DNA of 64,000 bases from NCBI GenBank assembly GCA_023428695.1, contig JAEYWY010000028.1:124001-188000 (forward strand), given 5' to 3'. Below the pieces are notes generated by a model. The model worked only from the letters and a program-made list of their open reading frames with translations. It did no database searches and had not been told where the DNA came from. A program made the position numbers and the translations under genes. Positions 46,301-54,077 of the stretch are shown here, in pieces (positions within the stretch are counted from its first letter, which is position 1; each line of letters opens with the position of its first letter). Source of the stretch: Bacteroidota bacterium (GTDB taxonomy: Bacteria > Bacteroidota > Bacteroidia > Cytophagales > Cyclobacteriaceae).

Positions 46301-46954
46301 GATGAGCCGATTTTTCTCTTCGAGATCATGCAAGAGTACGCGGTTCGTTTCGTCGGCGTGTTCAACCAGGTAACGCAGTGTAATCGAGCTTCCTGTGATG
46401 ACAAAGTATGCGACGATAGAGCGCACCCAGACATATGAATACGCTGCATCCTGGACACCACGGTCGGCATATCCCACACCGGCGAGTTCAAGCATCTGAT
46501 CACAAAACAGCAGTGCAAGCAGGCTGGGCGCCACAGCAACGGGAAGCCAGCCCAGTTCGCGCCGGCTTAGGAGTAAATACGGCAACACACCGCAAGCGAC
46601 GAGATAGTAGCGAAGCCCATCATAGTAGGTAACCGGAATCGTCTCCATCTGGCGCATGCCGGAGATCATATAAAATGTGACAAGCAACGGCGGTATACAT
46701 GACAGGTAAAGGCGACACACGATGTACCAGCGCATCCGGTTCAGAAGAAACGGCACCGAGAAGATGCAGGTCGCGATCAATGCTTCCAGGGCTGCCGAGA
46801 GGTTGTGATTTTGCGGGATCAGCGCGAAGATCAGGAGGTTGACAAAAAGCAAAAGCGCCGAAATACAATTCGAAAAAACGATGGCCCGTTTCTCCGGGTC
46901 TTGTGTTTCGGGGGTTACGCCGACCAGAAAGATGCTGTAAATCAATCGCTGCAT
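43343..46954 (-). CDS. Large multi-PAS LytS-type sensor histidine kinase
   Basis: A 1203-residue kinase: five to six membrane segments (about 1-200), a short coil, six successive PAS domains (about 240-965, each with PAS-fold motifs such as WSAEMFNIFG, VILDANESMVNLTG, FLQVNDELCRIVGYS, FRYVNPAFTEMTGYT, INSWNPGAERIFGYS, FVDVSESAGRFFNFT), then a His_kinase domain of the LytS type with SPHFVFNVLNSIQYYI and a HATPase (PFVENAILHGL, DNGIGRKAA). Its usual partner would be a LytTR response regulator, but none adjoins it. Confidence 0.93.
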   Translation of the reverse strand: MQRLIYSIFLVGVTPETQDPEKRAIVFSNCISALLLFVNLLIFALIPQNHNLSAALEALIATCIFSVPFLLNRMRWYIVCRLYLSCIPPLLVTFYMISGMRQMETIPVTYYDGLRYYLVACGVLPYLLLSRRELGWLPVAVAPSLLALLFCDQMLELAGVGYADRGVQDAAYSYVWVRSIVAYFVITGSSITLRYLVEHADETNRVLLHDLEEKNRLIRQHAHDEVQKMNATLVDNVRELRRREFILNQSQRIARIGSWEFKPGTGFTFWSAEMFNIFGIDRDTDPGTLKLGEIMSSVDAELLAGQMPKVVDSGIPYDMTIRTVTPLGYTKWIRLYAYPAYDDESRGTRGICHDITYYKESEKLLRERENNYRSVFEQAFIPIVITDPRGVILDANESMVNLTGATKEELVAKSILDLVEPVEPGATPIELPRLQRGEHLFTDLRLRHLGGWTLEVEVSAKRFGDDKLMLFMRDVSDVRRAYRMKEESDARFRTAFEHSAIGMAIVTLEAEFLQVNDELCRIVGYSQDELLAGSFKDITYPEDIQADMAMFTQLVAGIRNTYQREKRYVHKDGQIVWVNISVSLVRDAVGKPLYIVTQIENITNRKRAQLELIEAEAKFRTLVERSLVGVYIVQDDVFRYVNPAFTEMTGYTDEDVLNKLRVMDIIHPDFREVVDNNIQLRLTQMVDSLRYELKGLTKDGKTIWVEAFGSQIVYEGRNAIIGTLVDITERKLHEREEALLASIVNSSEDAIVSCSLDGTINSWNPGAERIFGYSPEYVVGRSMGVLFAEDNSDERDAFSEAIGQGTSRRFPEMRMVKKTGARVDVSVTISPLRDEQGNIHGTAVIAHDVTFRVQAEKAIRASEVRYRTLVDNAIEALVLLNAATGQFVDVSESAGRFFNFTREELLERGPVDVSPEHQPGGERSEDLAKKYIGEAARLGSIAFDWVHIDRDGTEIPCEVRLVKLPSEDEILIRGSIIDITERLLHERELAEANKKVGEMKLMALRSVMSPHFVFNVLNSIQYYIAKNDRRNAISYLSTFSKLIRSILTHSVNNKIRLSEELDMLRNYIELELIRFETKFTYTITIDDDIDPEVIEIPSLLIQPFVENAILHGLYARKEAGKLDITVRNDDDRVLFLIEDNGIGRKAAREMKSRNLSSHRSVGMKLTEERLKLINRNQDISLAIEDLVDGDVALGTRVVISVQK

Positions 46955-47067
46955 GAACCAAAATCTGCGGGCAAAATTTAAGCATTCGCCCTGACTTGTC
47001 GGGGTTGGCGTGACCTTTTCGGCAATTTGGCATCTTTAGCCGCCTTCCTTCGGACTCTGGAAATTCC

Positions 47068-47075
47068 TACTTTTG
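47068..47075 (+). promoter_or_regulatory. -7 element upstream of the FlbD-like gene
   Basis: TACTTTTG matches TAnnTTTG, 12 bases before the ATG at 47088. No clear TTTG at 19-21 bases upstream. Confidence 0.45.
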
Positions 47076-47087
47076 AAAAAACGGCCT

Positions 47088-47267
47088 ATGAACACCTTCA
47101 TCACGCTCACCCTTACGGATGGTCAACTCCTTCGGATTAACGTTACACACATCATCTTCTACCGCGAACGGGTAAAGGACAGTAACGATTCGCTGGTTCA
47201 ATTAAGTAGTCAGAGTATTGTAGTGAAGGAGTCGCCGGAGGAGATTGATAAGTTGATCGGGAAGTAA
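47088..47267 (+). CDS. FlbD/SwrD-like small protein, 59 residues
   Basis: The sequence (ITLTLTDGQLLRINVTHIIF, then ...SQSIVVKESPEEIDKLIGK) matches the layout of the FlbD/SwrD family: a beta strand pair around DG, a middle loop and a terminal VKES(x)EE(x) helix. In flagellated bacteria FlbD/SwrD acts on flagellar motors, but no flagellar gene is present here and Bacteroidota of this kind glide; the role is open. It stands alone, 54 bases after a very AT-poor spacer with the kinase gene divergent. Confidence 0.6.
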   Translation: MNTFITLTLTDGQLLRINVTHIIFYRERVKDSNDSLVQLSSQSIVVKESPEEIDKLIGK

Positions 47268-47304
47268 GATTCCGTGAACAAAGGCACAAACCATGTCAGC
47301 CTGA

Positions 47305-47670
47305 GTTCCTAAGCTACTAACCAAAACTGGCTTTTCAGCCTATGCCGGCAAATACCCTGCCTTCACCACCGGCAAGAGTGCTGCCGAATTGATCTCGAAC
47401 ATGGTAGATTCGCTTAACCTGTATTTCGAAGAAGCGGAAATCAAACGTTCTGTCAAGCGACAAGACCTGACTTTTCAGATTGAACTGGCAAGTGTGTTCG
47501 ACGTTTTCCCGATCAATGTGAAAGCCCTTGCTGATCGAATTGGAATGAACTACACATTATTATCGCAGTACGTCAACGGCAAGAAGAAACCGTCGCCGAA
47601 GCAGACAGGGAAAATTATGGAAGGGATTCGCGAGATTGGAAGGGAGTTGAAAGAGATAAGTTTGGTGTGA
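47305..47670 (+). pseudogene. HicB-like antitoxin remnant (N-terminus without start)
   Basis: The reading frame starts after a TGA at 47302 with no start codon before TTG at 47389 or ATG at 47401. The first 28 codons still encode HicB-like sequence (TKTGFSAYAGKYPAFTTGKSAAEL), followed by the standard middle and a C-terminal helix-turn-helix (ALADRIGMNYTLLSQYVNGKKKPSPKQTGKI). The pattern is the Bacteroidota HicB-type antitoxin, but the start is lost and no hicA toxin adjoins. It could still produce an 89-residue HTH protein from ATG 47401. Confidence 0.6.
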
Positions 47671-47822
47671 GTGTGCCGGTAACTGTGCGGTATAGCAGTA
47701 CAATTGTTCCAAATTCGAGCCATAAATACTGATTCATCCGAGCCTCTCGGAACTATTAAAGCAGAGACACAGGATGGTTGTACTCCTCGCATCAAGCGCC
47801 CTGACTTACAGCAATAAAAAAA

Positions 47823-47841
47823 GCGATCCAGTATTGATCGC
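47823..47841 (-). terminator. Terminator of tRNA-Thr
   Basis: GCGATC and GATCGC (47823-47828 / 47836-47841) pair around a 7-base loop; the run of A to the left gives a seven-base T-tract on the minus strand. Confidence 0.75.
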
Positions 47842-47849
47842 CTTTTTCT

Positions 47850-47925
<76 letters not shown>

Positions 47926-47945
47926 CTTTCTCCGTAAAGAGGGTG

Positions 47946-47976
47946 CAAAAATAGATTAAGTATCCATTTTCACAAA
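47946..47976 (-). promoter_or_regulatory. Promoter of tRNA-Thr
   Basis: On the minus strand TTTG (47976-47973), a 19-base spacer and TATTTTTG (47953-47946) match the Bacteroidota consensus exactly, about 21 bases before the tRNA 5' end. Confidence 0.85.
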
Positions 47977-48032
47977 TTTTGACCCCGAAAATGTGATTTT
48001 TTCGCCCGGATAGCGCTTTTTGGATGGACTTC

Positions 48033-49916
48033 CTACTGCGTGTCGGCCATACGAAGCATGCGCAGCTGTTCCTTAAGCTGCTTCAGATGATCGCCCGCCT
48101 GCTGGATCTTCTCGTTAAACTCGTCGCGTACCTTTTCCGCATTCGACGAACGGCCGAAAAACTCCAGGTTGTTCTTCCATAACGAAATGTCGTTCTCAAC
48201 CTTCGCGATCTTCTTCCGGATCGCCTGCTCCTTCTGGTAAATCTTCCGTTCCGCCATCGGATCGTTCTTCAGGTCACTGATCTGGTTTTCCAAAATCAGC
48301 TTGCTGCGATCATCATCGTTAAATCCTTCAATGGCTTTAACAAACTTGTCAACAGCTTCGTGATATCTGTTCCGTATCGAAGAAATGTTTCCGCGAGGTA
48401 CAAAGCCGATGCTGTTGTACTTTTCCTGAAGGTCGCGTAACAGGTTTGGCGCAGCTGTGCCATCCGCTGCATGGCGTTCGAGTTCTTCACAGATACGCTC
48501 CTTCTCCCGAAGGTTTTCCGTCTGCTCTGTTTCAATCTTACCGTGCTGATTACGGCGCTGTTCAAAAAAGAAATCACACGCTTCTTTGAAATCGCGGAAT
48601 ACTTTCTCACGCTGCTTCTCCGGCACAGGTCCGATCTCCTTCCAGCGCTGCTGCAAAGCTTTTAACTCGTTGGAGGTTTTTTCCCAGTCGGAGCTTTCCT
48701 TCAGGGCAAGCGCACGTTCAACCAGTTCGTTTTTCAGCTTGAGGTTTTGTTCTCTTTCTTCGTCGAGTTTTTTGAAGAATGCGTTCTTGTTATTGAAGAA
48801 CGCCTTAAACGCCCCCCAGAATTTCTTGTTTACGTCTTTTGCCTTTGCGCGTGGCAGTCCGCCGACGATCTCCCAGCGCTTTTGAACGTCGAGTATCTCT
48901 TTCGTTTTCTGATTCCACTCCTTGATCCGATCCGAATTGTATTCCGCAAACTGTTGTACTTCATCAGCGAGTTTTTGTTTTTCGTCAAGGTTTACCTGTA
49001 GTTCCTTTTGCAGATTCTGCAGGTAGTTATCGCGTTTTGTGTATACCGCATCCGATGCAGCCTTAAAACGTTGCCATACGGTTTCTTTTTCTTCGGCGGG
49101 TACCGGACCGATATGTTTGAACTCATGGTGCAGTTCATTCAACTCACGAATCGCATCCTTGATGATCTCAACGTCAGCGAGTTTTTCTGCACGCTCGCAG
49201 AGTTCGAGTTTTGCTTCGAGGTTGCGTTTCCGGTCGAGTTCTTTCAGCTCAAAGTAGATGCTCTGGTTATCGTAAAACCGGTCAACGAGTGCGTGATAGT
49301 TCGCCCAGAGTGCTTTTGCCTGAGGACCTGGCACCGGACCAATTGCTTTCCATTCCTTCTGCAGTTCCTTGAATTGTTCAAACTGGTTATTACTGTCGAT
49401 GGAATCGGATATCTCGCGAAGTTTTTCAAGCAGTGCTTCTTTCTTGCGGAGGTTTTCCTGTTTTTGTTCTTCCTGTTCGCGCATGTATTGTGCGCGTTTG
49501 TCGCGTAGCAGTTTAAACGTTCCGTCAAATGCGATGTCGACGTCATCACTCTTGAACTCAAAATCTTCGGCGACTCCCCCGTTCTCAATGAACCGTTCGA
49601 GCGCCGCTGTGCGCTCCTTTTCTTTGAGATCATCATAAACGGGTTTCACCTCACGAAGCACGTTGTCGATACGGCGGAAGTTATTTTCCCTGACGAGATC
49701 CTTGATTACCTGCAGCAGCTGCTGACGCGAGTAGCCGGAATAGTCAACATGTTCGGGTTCGACGTGATCGTGCTCGTCGGAATGCTCCTCGTTATCGTGT
49801 TCCTCATGCTCTGTTTCGTCCGACCCGCTATGATTGTCGTGCGTGTGATTATTTTCAACCACTCCGGTATCCTGAACGTGTTCAGGCTCTTGTCGCTTGT
49901 CTTGTTCCATTTCCAT
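48033..49916 (-). CDS. DUF349-repeat protein with acidic His-rich N-terminus
   Basis: A 627-residue, largely helical, probably coiled-coil protein. It contains about five DUF349 repeats, each with a W-K-x-I-G-P-V-P-type motif (KEWKAIGPVP, HEFKHIGPVP, KRWEIVGGLP, RWKEIGPVP, YNSIGFVP). The first 60 residues carry ten histidines among Asp and Glu (EHEEHDNEEHSDEHDH), suited to metal binding. DUF349 proteins are conserved in Bacteroidota with no settled function. ATG at 49916 or the next at 49910. It lies between tRNA-Thr and YqgE. Confidence 0.9.
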   Translation of the reverse strand: MEMEQDKRQEPEHVQDTGVVENNHTHDNHSGSDETEHEEHDNEEHSDEHDHVEPEHVDYSGYSRQQLLQVIKDLVRENNFRRIDNVLREVKPVYDDLKEKERTAALERFIENGGVAEDFEFKSDDVDIAFDGTFKLLRDKRAQYMREQEEQKQENLRKKEALLEKLREISDSIDSNNQFEQFKELQKEWKAIGPVPGPQAKALWANYHALVDRFYDNQSIYFELKELDRKRNLEAKLELCERAEKLADVEIIKDAIRELNELHHEFKHIGPVPAEEKETVWQRFKAASDAVYTKRDNYLQNLQKELQVNLDEKQKLADEVQQFAEYNSDRIKEWNQKTKEILDVQKRWEIVGGLPRAKAKDVNKKFWGAFKAFFNNKNAFFKKLDEEREQNLKLKNELVERALALKESSDWEKTSNELKALQQRWKEIGPVPEKQREKVFRDFKEACDFFFEQRRNQHGKIETEQTENLREKERICEELERHAADGTAAPNLLRDLQEKYNSIGFVPRGNISSIRNRYHEAVDKFVKAIEGFNDDDRSKLILENQISDLKNDPMAERKIYQKEQAIRKKIAKVENDISLWKNNLEFFGRSSNAEKVRDEFNEKIQQAGDHLKQLKEQLRMLRMADTQ

Positions 49917-49963
49917 GGTAACCTCCAGTTAAACGGTGCTATACGTAAAGTTAAGAAAATTGG

Positions 49964-50536
49964 CTAATTCAATCTCGGGTCGACCGGATACTTGGCGAAC
50001 ACGGAATAACGCCCGCCCATATTGTCGAGCGCCTTTTTCCAAATCTCCGATGGGTCCGTATCGAATAGCAATTCATCAGTTACGTAGTCGCACACAATCC
50101 ACGAATCTTCCCTTAGTTCATCCTCCAGTTGGCCGGGTCCCCACCCGCTGTACCCCAGGTAAAACCGAATATCGTTCGACTTTATCTGCGCGGTGTCCAA
50201 TTGAACAGCAAGGTTTTCAAAATCACCACCCCAATAAATCCCGTTCCGTATTTCGACTGCATTTTCAATTTGTGTATGACGATGCAGGAAGTGCAATGTA
50301 TCACGCTGAACGGGACCACCGACAAAAACAACGTCGTTGAATTTTATGTCTTCGATCACTTCATTAAGACGCAACATCGACGGTTTATTCATAACAAAAC
50401 CAAATGATCCTTCTTCGTTGTGTTCACATAACAATACAACGGTTCTTTCGAAATTTGGATCAGGTAAAAACGGTTCCGAAATGAGCAATCGTCCTTTTTC
50501 CGGTTTTAGGTGATTCTTATATTTGAAAAAATCCAT
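49964..50536 (-). CDS. YqgE/AlgH family protein
   Basis: A 190-residue protein of the UPF0301 family. It has the opening KGRLLISEPFLPDPNFERTVVLLCEHNEEGSFGFVMNKP and later VFVGGPVQRDTLHFLHRH and RFYLGYSGWGPGQLEDEL, all family signatures. AlgH/YqgE is a small soluble protein of unclear role, linked to transcription in some bacteria. Length is standard. Confidence 0.95.
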   Translation of the reverse strand: MDFFKYKNHLKPEKGRLLISEPFLPDPNFERTVVLLCEHNEEGSFGFVMNKPSMLRLNEVIEDIKFNDVVFVGGPVQRDTLHFLHRHTQIENAVEIRNGIYWGGDFENLAVQLDTAQIKSNDIRFYLGYSGWGPGQLEDELREDSWIVCDYVTDELLFDTDPSEIWKKALDNMGGRYSVFAKYPVDPRLN

Positions 50537-50644
50537 CGGCCAAACAAAGGTTGCGCTTGATTCAATACCTGAATAAACGACTTACGCTTCATCCATGCAA
50601 ATTTATTTGACCGGGGGAATTAGGGGGTACTTAAATGCAATCGG

Positions 50645-51286
50645 ATGCAACCAATAGCAGACATTCGCAAGGATTATACGAAAGCATCGCTTGATGTAAA
50701 GAACGTATCGGAAGACCCGATCGTACAATTCGAAAAGTGGTTTAAGGAAGCGCTCGCGGCGGAAGTGCCGGAACCAAATGCAATGAATCTCGCCACGGTA
50801 AACCGCGATGGCCGACCGTCATCACGGATCATGTTACTCAAGGGGGTTGAGCGAAACAAATTCGTATTCTTCACCAATTATCAGAGCGATAAGGGCCAGG
50901 CACTCGAACAAAACCCTGCGTGTGCGTTAACGTTCTTCTGGCCGGAGCTTGAACGCCAGGTTCGTATAGAGGGAATTGCTTCGCGTATTGACGAAAAGCG
51001 TTCGGAAGAATACTTTCAAAGCCGACCGCGCGCATCGCAAATCGGCGCGTGGGCATCGCCTCAAAGTACACTGCTAGACAATCGCGAAATCCTCGAACAA
51101 CGCGTAAAACAAATGGAGGAACGCTTCAAAGAGCTGACGGTGTTACCGAAACCAAAACAATGGGGTGGCTTTGAAGTTGATCCCGTGTTGATTGAATTCT
51201 GGCAGGGACGCCCCAGCCGTCTGCATGACCGGATACGTTACATCCGAGCGGATAACACGTGGAAAATCTATCGCCTATCCCCCTGA
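50645..51286 (+). CDS. pdxH: Pyridoxamine 5'-phosphate oxidase
   Basis: A 213-residue FMN enzyme that forms pyridoxal 5'-phosphate from pyridoxine/pyridoxamine phosphate. Signatures include PNAMNLATVNRDGRPSSRIMLLKGV, FFTNYQSDKG, the FMN/PLP region RPRASQIGAWASPQS and the C-terminal FWQGRPSRLHDRIRY. Length is standard. It is a single gene, convergent with the bshB1 gene (12-base gap). Confidence 0.96.
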   Translation: MQPIADIRKDYTKASLDVKNVSEDPIVQFEKWFKEALAAEVPEPNAMNLATVNRDGRPSSRIMLLKGVERNKFVFFTNYQSDKGQALEQNPACALTFFWPELERQVRIEGIASRIDEKRSEEYFQSRPRASQIGAWASPQSTLLDNREILEQRVKQMEERFKELTVLPKPKQWGGFEVDPVLIEFWQGRPSRLHDRIRYIRADNTWKIYRLSP

Positions 51287-51298
51287 TCACGGGAGAAA

Positions 51299-52018
51299 CT
51301 AAATCAAATCGAAGAGCGAACGCACGCCGGGAAACCTGCGCACAGTATAGCCTTCACCGTATTCTACGCCGATAGCGTGACCAAATTCAATTGCGCGGCC
51401 TTCAACCATCTTGAGAAATCCGGGCTTGGAAATATACGTCTCCGGTTCGGATGATCCCGGATCATGGAACTGCGTCTTGAATGCGCAGATCGCCTTCATC
51501 TTGATATCCCAGAAGGCAGAGACGTCAACAATAATGTCCGGTTGAATCAGCTGACTCTGGATGTAATGATAAACCGCTGACGGGCGCCAGGGTTGTTGCG
51601 GCTTTCCGTTTTCGTCACGCGTTTCAATCTTGGCAAGGCCAGCCAGAAAACAAGAATCGGCGGCCAGGGCCGCTGCTTTACCGTGATCGGTATGCCTGTC
51701 TGTAATCGCGTTCGCGAGTACGATTTGTGGCTGAAACTTTCGAATCGCCTGGATGACCTTGATCTGATGCGCTTCATCATTAACGAAGAATCCATCGCGG
51801 AATCCGAGGTTATCGCGAACAGCAACACCCTGAATCCGCGCTGCTTCAGCTGCCTCTGCAGACCGGGTTTCGGCGGTGCCACGCGTTCCAAGCTCGCCGC
51901 GCGTAAAGTCGACGATTCCCACCTTGTAACCTTCAGATACATGTTTTGCAATGGTACCCCCGCATCCAAGCTCGGCATCATCGGGATGGGCGGCTAAAAC
52001 CAGGAGATCAAGTTTCAT
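51299..52018 (-). CDS. bshB1: Bacillithiol biosynthesis deacetylase BshB1
   Basis: A 239-residue zinc-dependent deacetylase that removes the acetyl group from GlcNAc-malate in bacillithiol synthesis. The motif AAHPDDAELGCGG near the start, DRHTDHGKAA (distal His) and the Bacteroidota-typical GELGTRGTAETR support the BshB1 rather than PIG-L eukaryotic class. The product implies that this organism makes bacillithiol. The trxB gene lies 92 bases upstream. Confidence 0.94.
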   Translation of the reverse strand: MKLDLLVLAAHPDDAELGCGGTIAKHVSEGYKVGIVDFTRGELGTRGTAETRSAEAAEAARIQGVAVRDNLGFRDGFFVNDEAHQIKVIQAIRKFQPQIVLANAITDRHTDHGKAAALAADSCFLAGLAKIETRDENGKPQQPWRPSAVYHYIQSQLIQPDIIVDVSAFWDIKMKAICAFKTQFHDPGSSEPETYISKPGFLKMVEGRAIEFGHAIGVEYGEGYTVRRFPGVRSLFDLI

Positions 52019-52110
52019 TGCGCTGCGATCATCTTTTTCAATTCGCGCAATGTACTATAATCAAAGCAAGAAGTTTGAACATTGGATCGAAATCTTGGCA
52101 GGAACCCGAT

Positions 52111-53055
52111 TTATGCGGTTGCCATCTCCCGCGCAGCAAGCCAACGCTCTGCATCCAGGGCACCCATACATCCGGTACCCGCAGCCGTTACCGCCTGACG
52201 GTAGATCCTGTCGGCAGCGTCGCCGACGGCAAACACACCTTCAACATTAGTTCGTGTTGAACCAGGCTGTACCTTGATGTATCCGACTTCATCCATTTCG
52301 AGATAGTCTTTGAAGATATCGGTGTTCGGCTTGTGACCAATGGCCAGGAAGAATCCCTGAACCGGAATGGTACTCTTTTCGCCAGTCTTGTTATTGATTA
52401 CACGAACGCCGTTAACACCGTTATCGTCGCCGAGGATTTCCTCGGTTTCAGTGTTCCAGTGAATCTGAATGTTAGGTGTATTGAGCACTCGCTGCTGCAT
52501 GATCTTGCTTGCGCGCATTTCATCACGACGCACGAGCAAATGCACCTTCGTACAGAGGTTGGCCAGATACGTCGCTTCTTCAGCGGCGGAATCACCCGCA
52601 CCAACAACAGCTACATCTTTGCCGCGGTAAAAGTATCCATCACAAACAGCGCATGCTGATACGCCCTTGTTGTTGAATTGTTCCTCTGAAGGTATACCAA
52701 GATACTTCGCGCTTGCACCTGTAGCGATGATAACCGCTTCCGCAACAATTTCTTCTTTTTCGTCAACGGTAACCTTATGCGGGTAGCCCGAAAAGTCAAC
52801 GGCAGTTACGAGTCCGTAATGGATCTCCGTCCCAAATCGTTCGGCTTGCTTCTGGAGGTCGATCATCATCTGGGGACCATTGATGCCATCCGGGTAACCG
52901 GGAAAGTTTTCGACATCGTTCGTTGTAGTGAGTTGTCCCCCGGGTTGTCCGCCGGTGTAGAGTACCGGTTTCAGTCCGGCGCGCGCCGCATAAATAGCAG
53001 CGGTGTAGCCTGCAGGACCTGAACCAATGATGAGTACTTTAACCTCTTTTGCCAT
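52111..53055 (-). CDS. trxB: Thioredoxin-disulfide reductase
   Basis: A 314-residue flavoprotein that reduces thioredoxin with NADPH. FAD-binding GSGPAGYTAAIYAARA, redox-active C135-AV-C138 (SACAVCDG), the NADPH motif GAGDSAAEEA and the C-terminal FAD stretch EGVFAVGDAADR are all present. A 314-residue length is typical. It lies downstream of rpoD with a terminator between. Confidence 0.97.
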   Translation of the reverse strand: MAKEVKVLIIGSGPAGYTAAIYAARAGLKPVLYTGGQPGGQLTTTNDVENFPGYPDGINGPQMMIDLQKQAERFGTEIHYGLVTAVDFSGYPHKVTVDEKEEIVAEAVIIATGASAKYLGIPSEEQFNNKGVSACAVCDGYFYRGKDVAVVGAGDSAAEEATYLANLCTKVHLLVRRDEMRASKIMQQRVLNTPNIQIHWNTETEEILGDDNGVNGVRVINNKTGEKSTIPVQGFFLAIGHKPNTDIFKDYLEMDEVGYIKVQPGSTRTNVEGVFAVGDAADRIYRQAVTAAGTGCMGALDAERWLAAREMATA

Positions 53056-53090
53056 GACTGATTGTTGTTTGCTGTAAATAACAAAATAAA

Positions 53091-53112
53091 GGGTCCTGAT
53101 AATTCAAGACCC
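53091..53112 (-). terminator. Terminator of rpoD
   Basis: GGGTC and GACCC (53091-53095 / 53108-53112) form a short stem; the minus strand continues with TTTATTTTG. The stem is only 5-6 bp. Confidence 0.5.
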
Positions 53113-53138
53113 TCCGGAAAATTTCAATTTAAGTCTGA

Positions 53139-54002
53139 TTATCCCAGGTAAGGCTTCAAAGCTTTACTTCTGGAAGTGTGACGCAATCTTCTGATCGCCT
53201 TTTCCTTAATCTGACGCACGCGTTCGCGGGTCAGGTTGAACTTCTCACCGATCTCTTCAAGGGTCATGCTGTGCTCACCATTGAGACCGAAGTACAATGT
53301 GATCACATCAGCTTCACGTTGCGTAAGCGTTGAGAGTGCGCGCTGCACTTCACGACGCAGTGAGTCATTCATCAGTCCGGAATCCGGTGTTTCTTCGCTG
53401 TCATTCTCGAGTACGTCGAGAAGGCTGTTCTCCTCGCCTTGTACGAACGGCGCATCCATAGACACGTGACGTCCCGAGATCTTCATGGTGTCTACCACTT
53501 CTGCAGTAGTCACATCAAGTACTTCGGCGAGTTCTTCTGGTGACGGTTCGCGCTCGTACTTTTGTTCGAGTTCGGAGAACGTCTTGGAGATTTTATTGAG
53601 CGAGCCCACGCGGTTAAGCGGAAGGCGAACGATACGTGATTGCTCAGCCAATGCCTGCAGGATAGACTGACGAATCCACCAAACGGCATAGGAGATGAAC
53701 TTAAAACCGCGGGTTTCGTCAAAACGTTGTGCTGCCTTGATCAGACCGAGGTTTCCTTCGTTGATGAGGTCACCAAGCGAAAGGCCCTGATTTTGATATT
53801 GTTTTGCCACAGACACCACGAAACGCAGGTTAGCTTTAGTCAGTTTCTCAAGCGCGATCTGGTCTCCTTCTTTAATCCTCTTAGCCAACTCCACTTCTTC
53901 ATCGGGCGTGAGTAGGTCAACCTTGCCAATTTCCTGGAGGTACTTGTCCAGAGACTGGCTTTCGCGGTTGGTAATCTGTTTGCTGATCTTAAGCTGTCTC
54001 AT
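53139..54002 (-). CDS. rpoD: RNA polymerase primary sigma factor, short Bacteroidota form
   Basis: A 287-residue sigma-70. It lacks the acidic region 1.1 and the large non-conserved region and begins with region 1.2 (SLDKYLQEIGKVDLLTPDEE). Region 2 (NLRFVVSVAKQYQNQGLSLGDLINEGNLGLIKAAQRFDETRGFKFISYAVWWIRQ), region 3 and region 4 (TLEEIGEKFNLTRERVRQI) are intact. This short type is normal for Bacteroidota and reads the TAnnTTTG promoters seen in this window. Confidence 0.97.
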   Translation of the reverse strand: MRQLKISKQITNRESQSLDKYLQEIGKVDLLTPDEEVELAKRIKEGDQIALEKLTKANLRFVVSVAKQYQNQGLSLGDLINEGNLGLIKAAQRFDETRGFKFISYAVWWIRQSILQALAEQSRIVRLPLNRVGSLNKISKTFSELEQKYEREPSPEELAEVLDVTTAEVVDTMKISGRHVSMDAPFVQGEENSLLDVLENDSEETPDSGLMNDSLRREVQRALSTLTQREADVITLYFGLNGEHSMTLEEIGEKFNLTRERVRQIKEKAIRRLRHTSRSKALKPYLG

Positions 54003-54077
54003 TTCGTCTTATTCGCGGTTCGTATGGTTAACAATATAGTGTTTAAAGTAAGTTCCTGTCAATGGAAGCGATAACGT

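Noticed and set aside
49008..49508. Hydrophobic 166-residue plus-strand ORF in the DUF349 gene
   Set aside because: Phe-rich antisense of Lys/Glu-rich coiled coil, a typical shadow, not a membrane protein.
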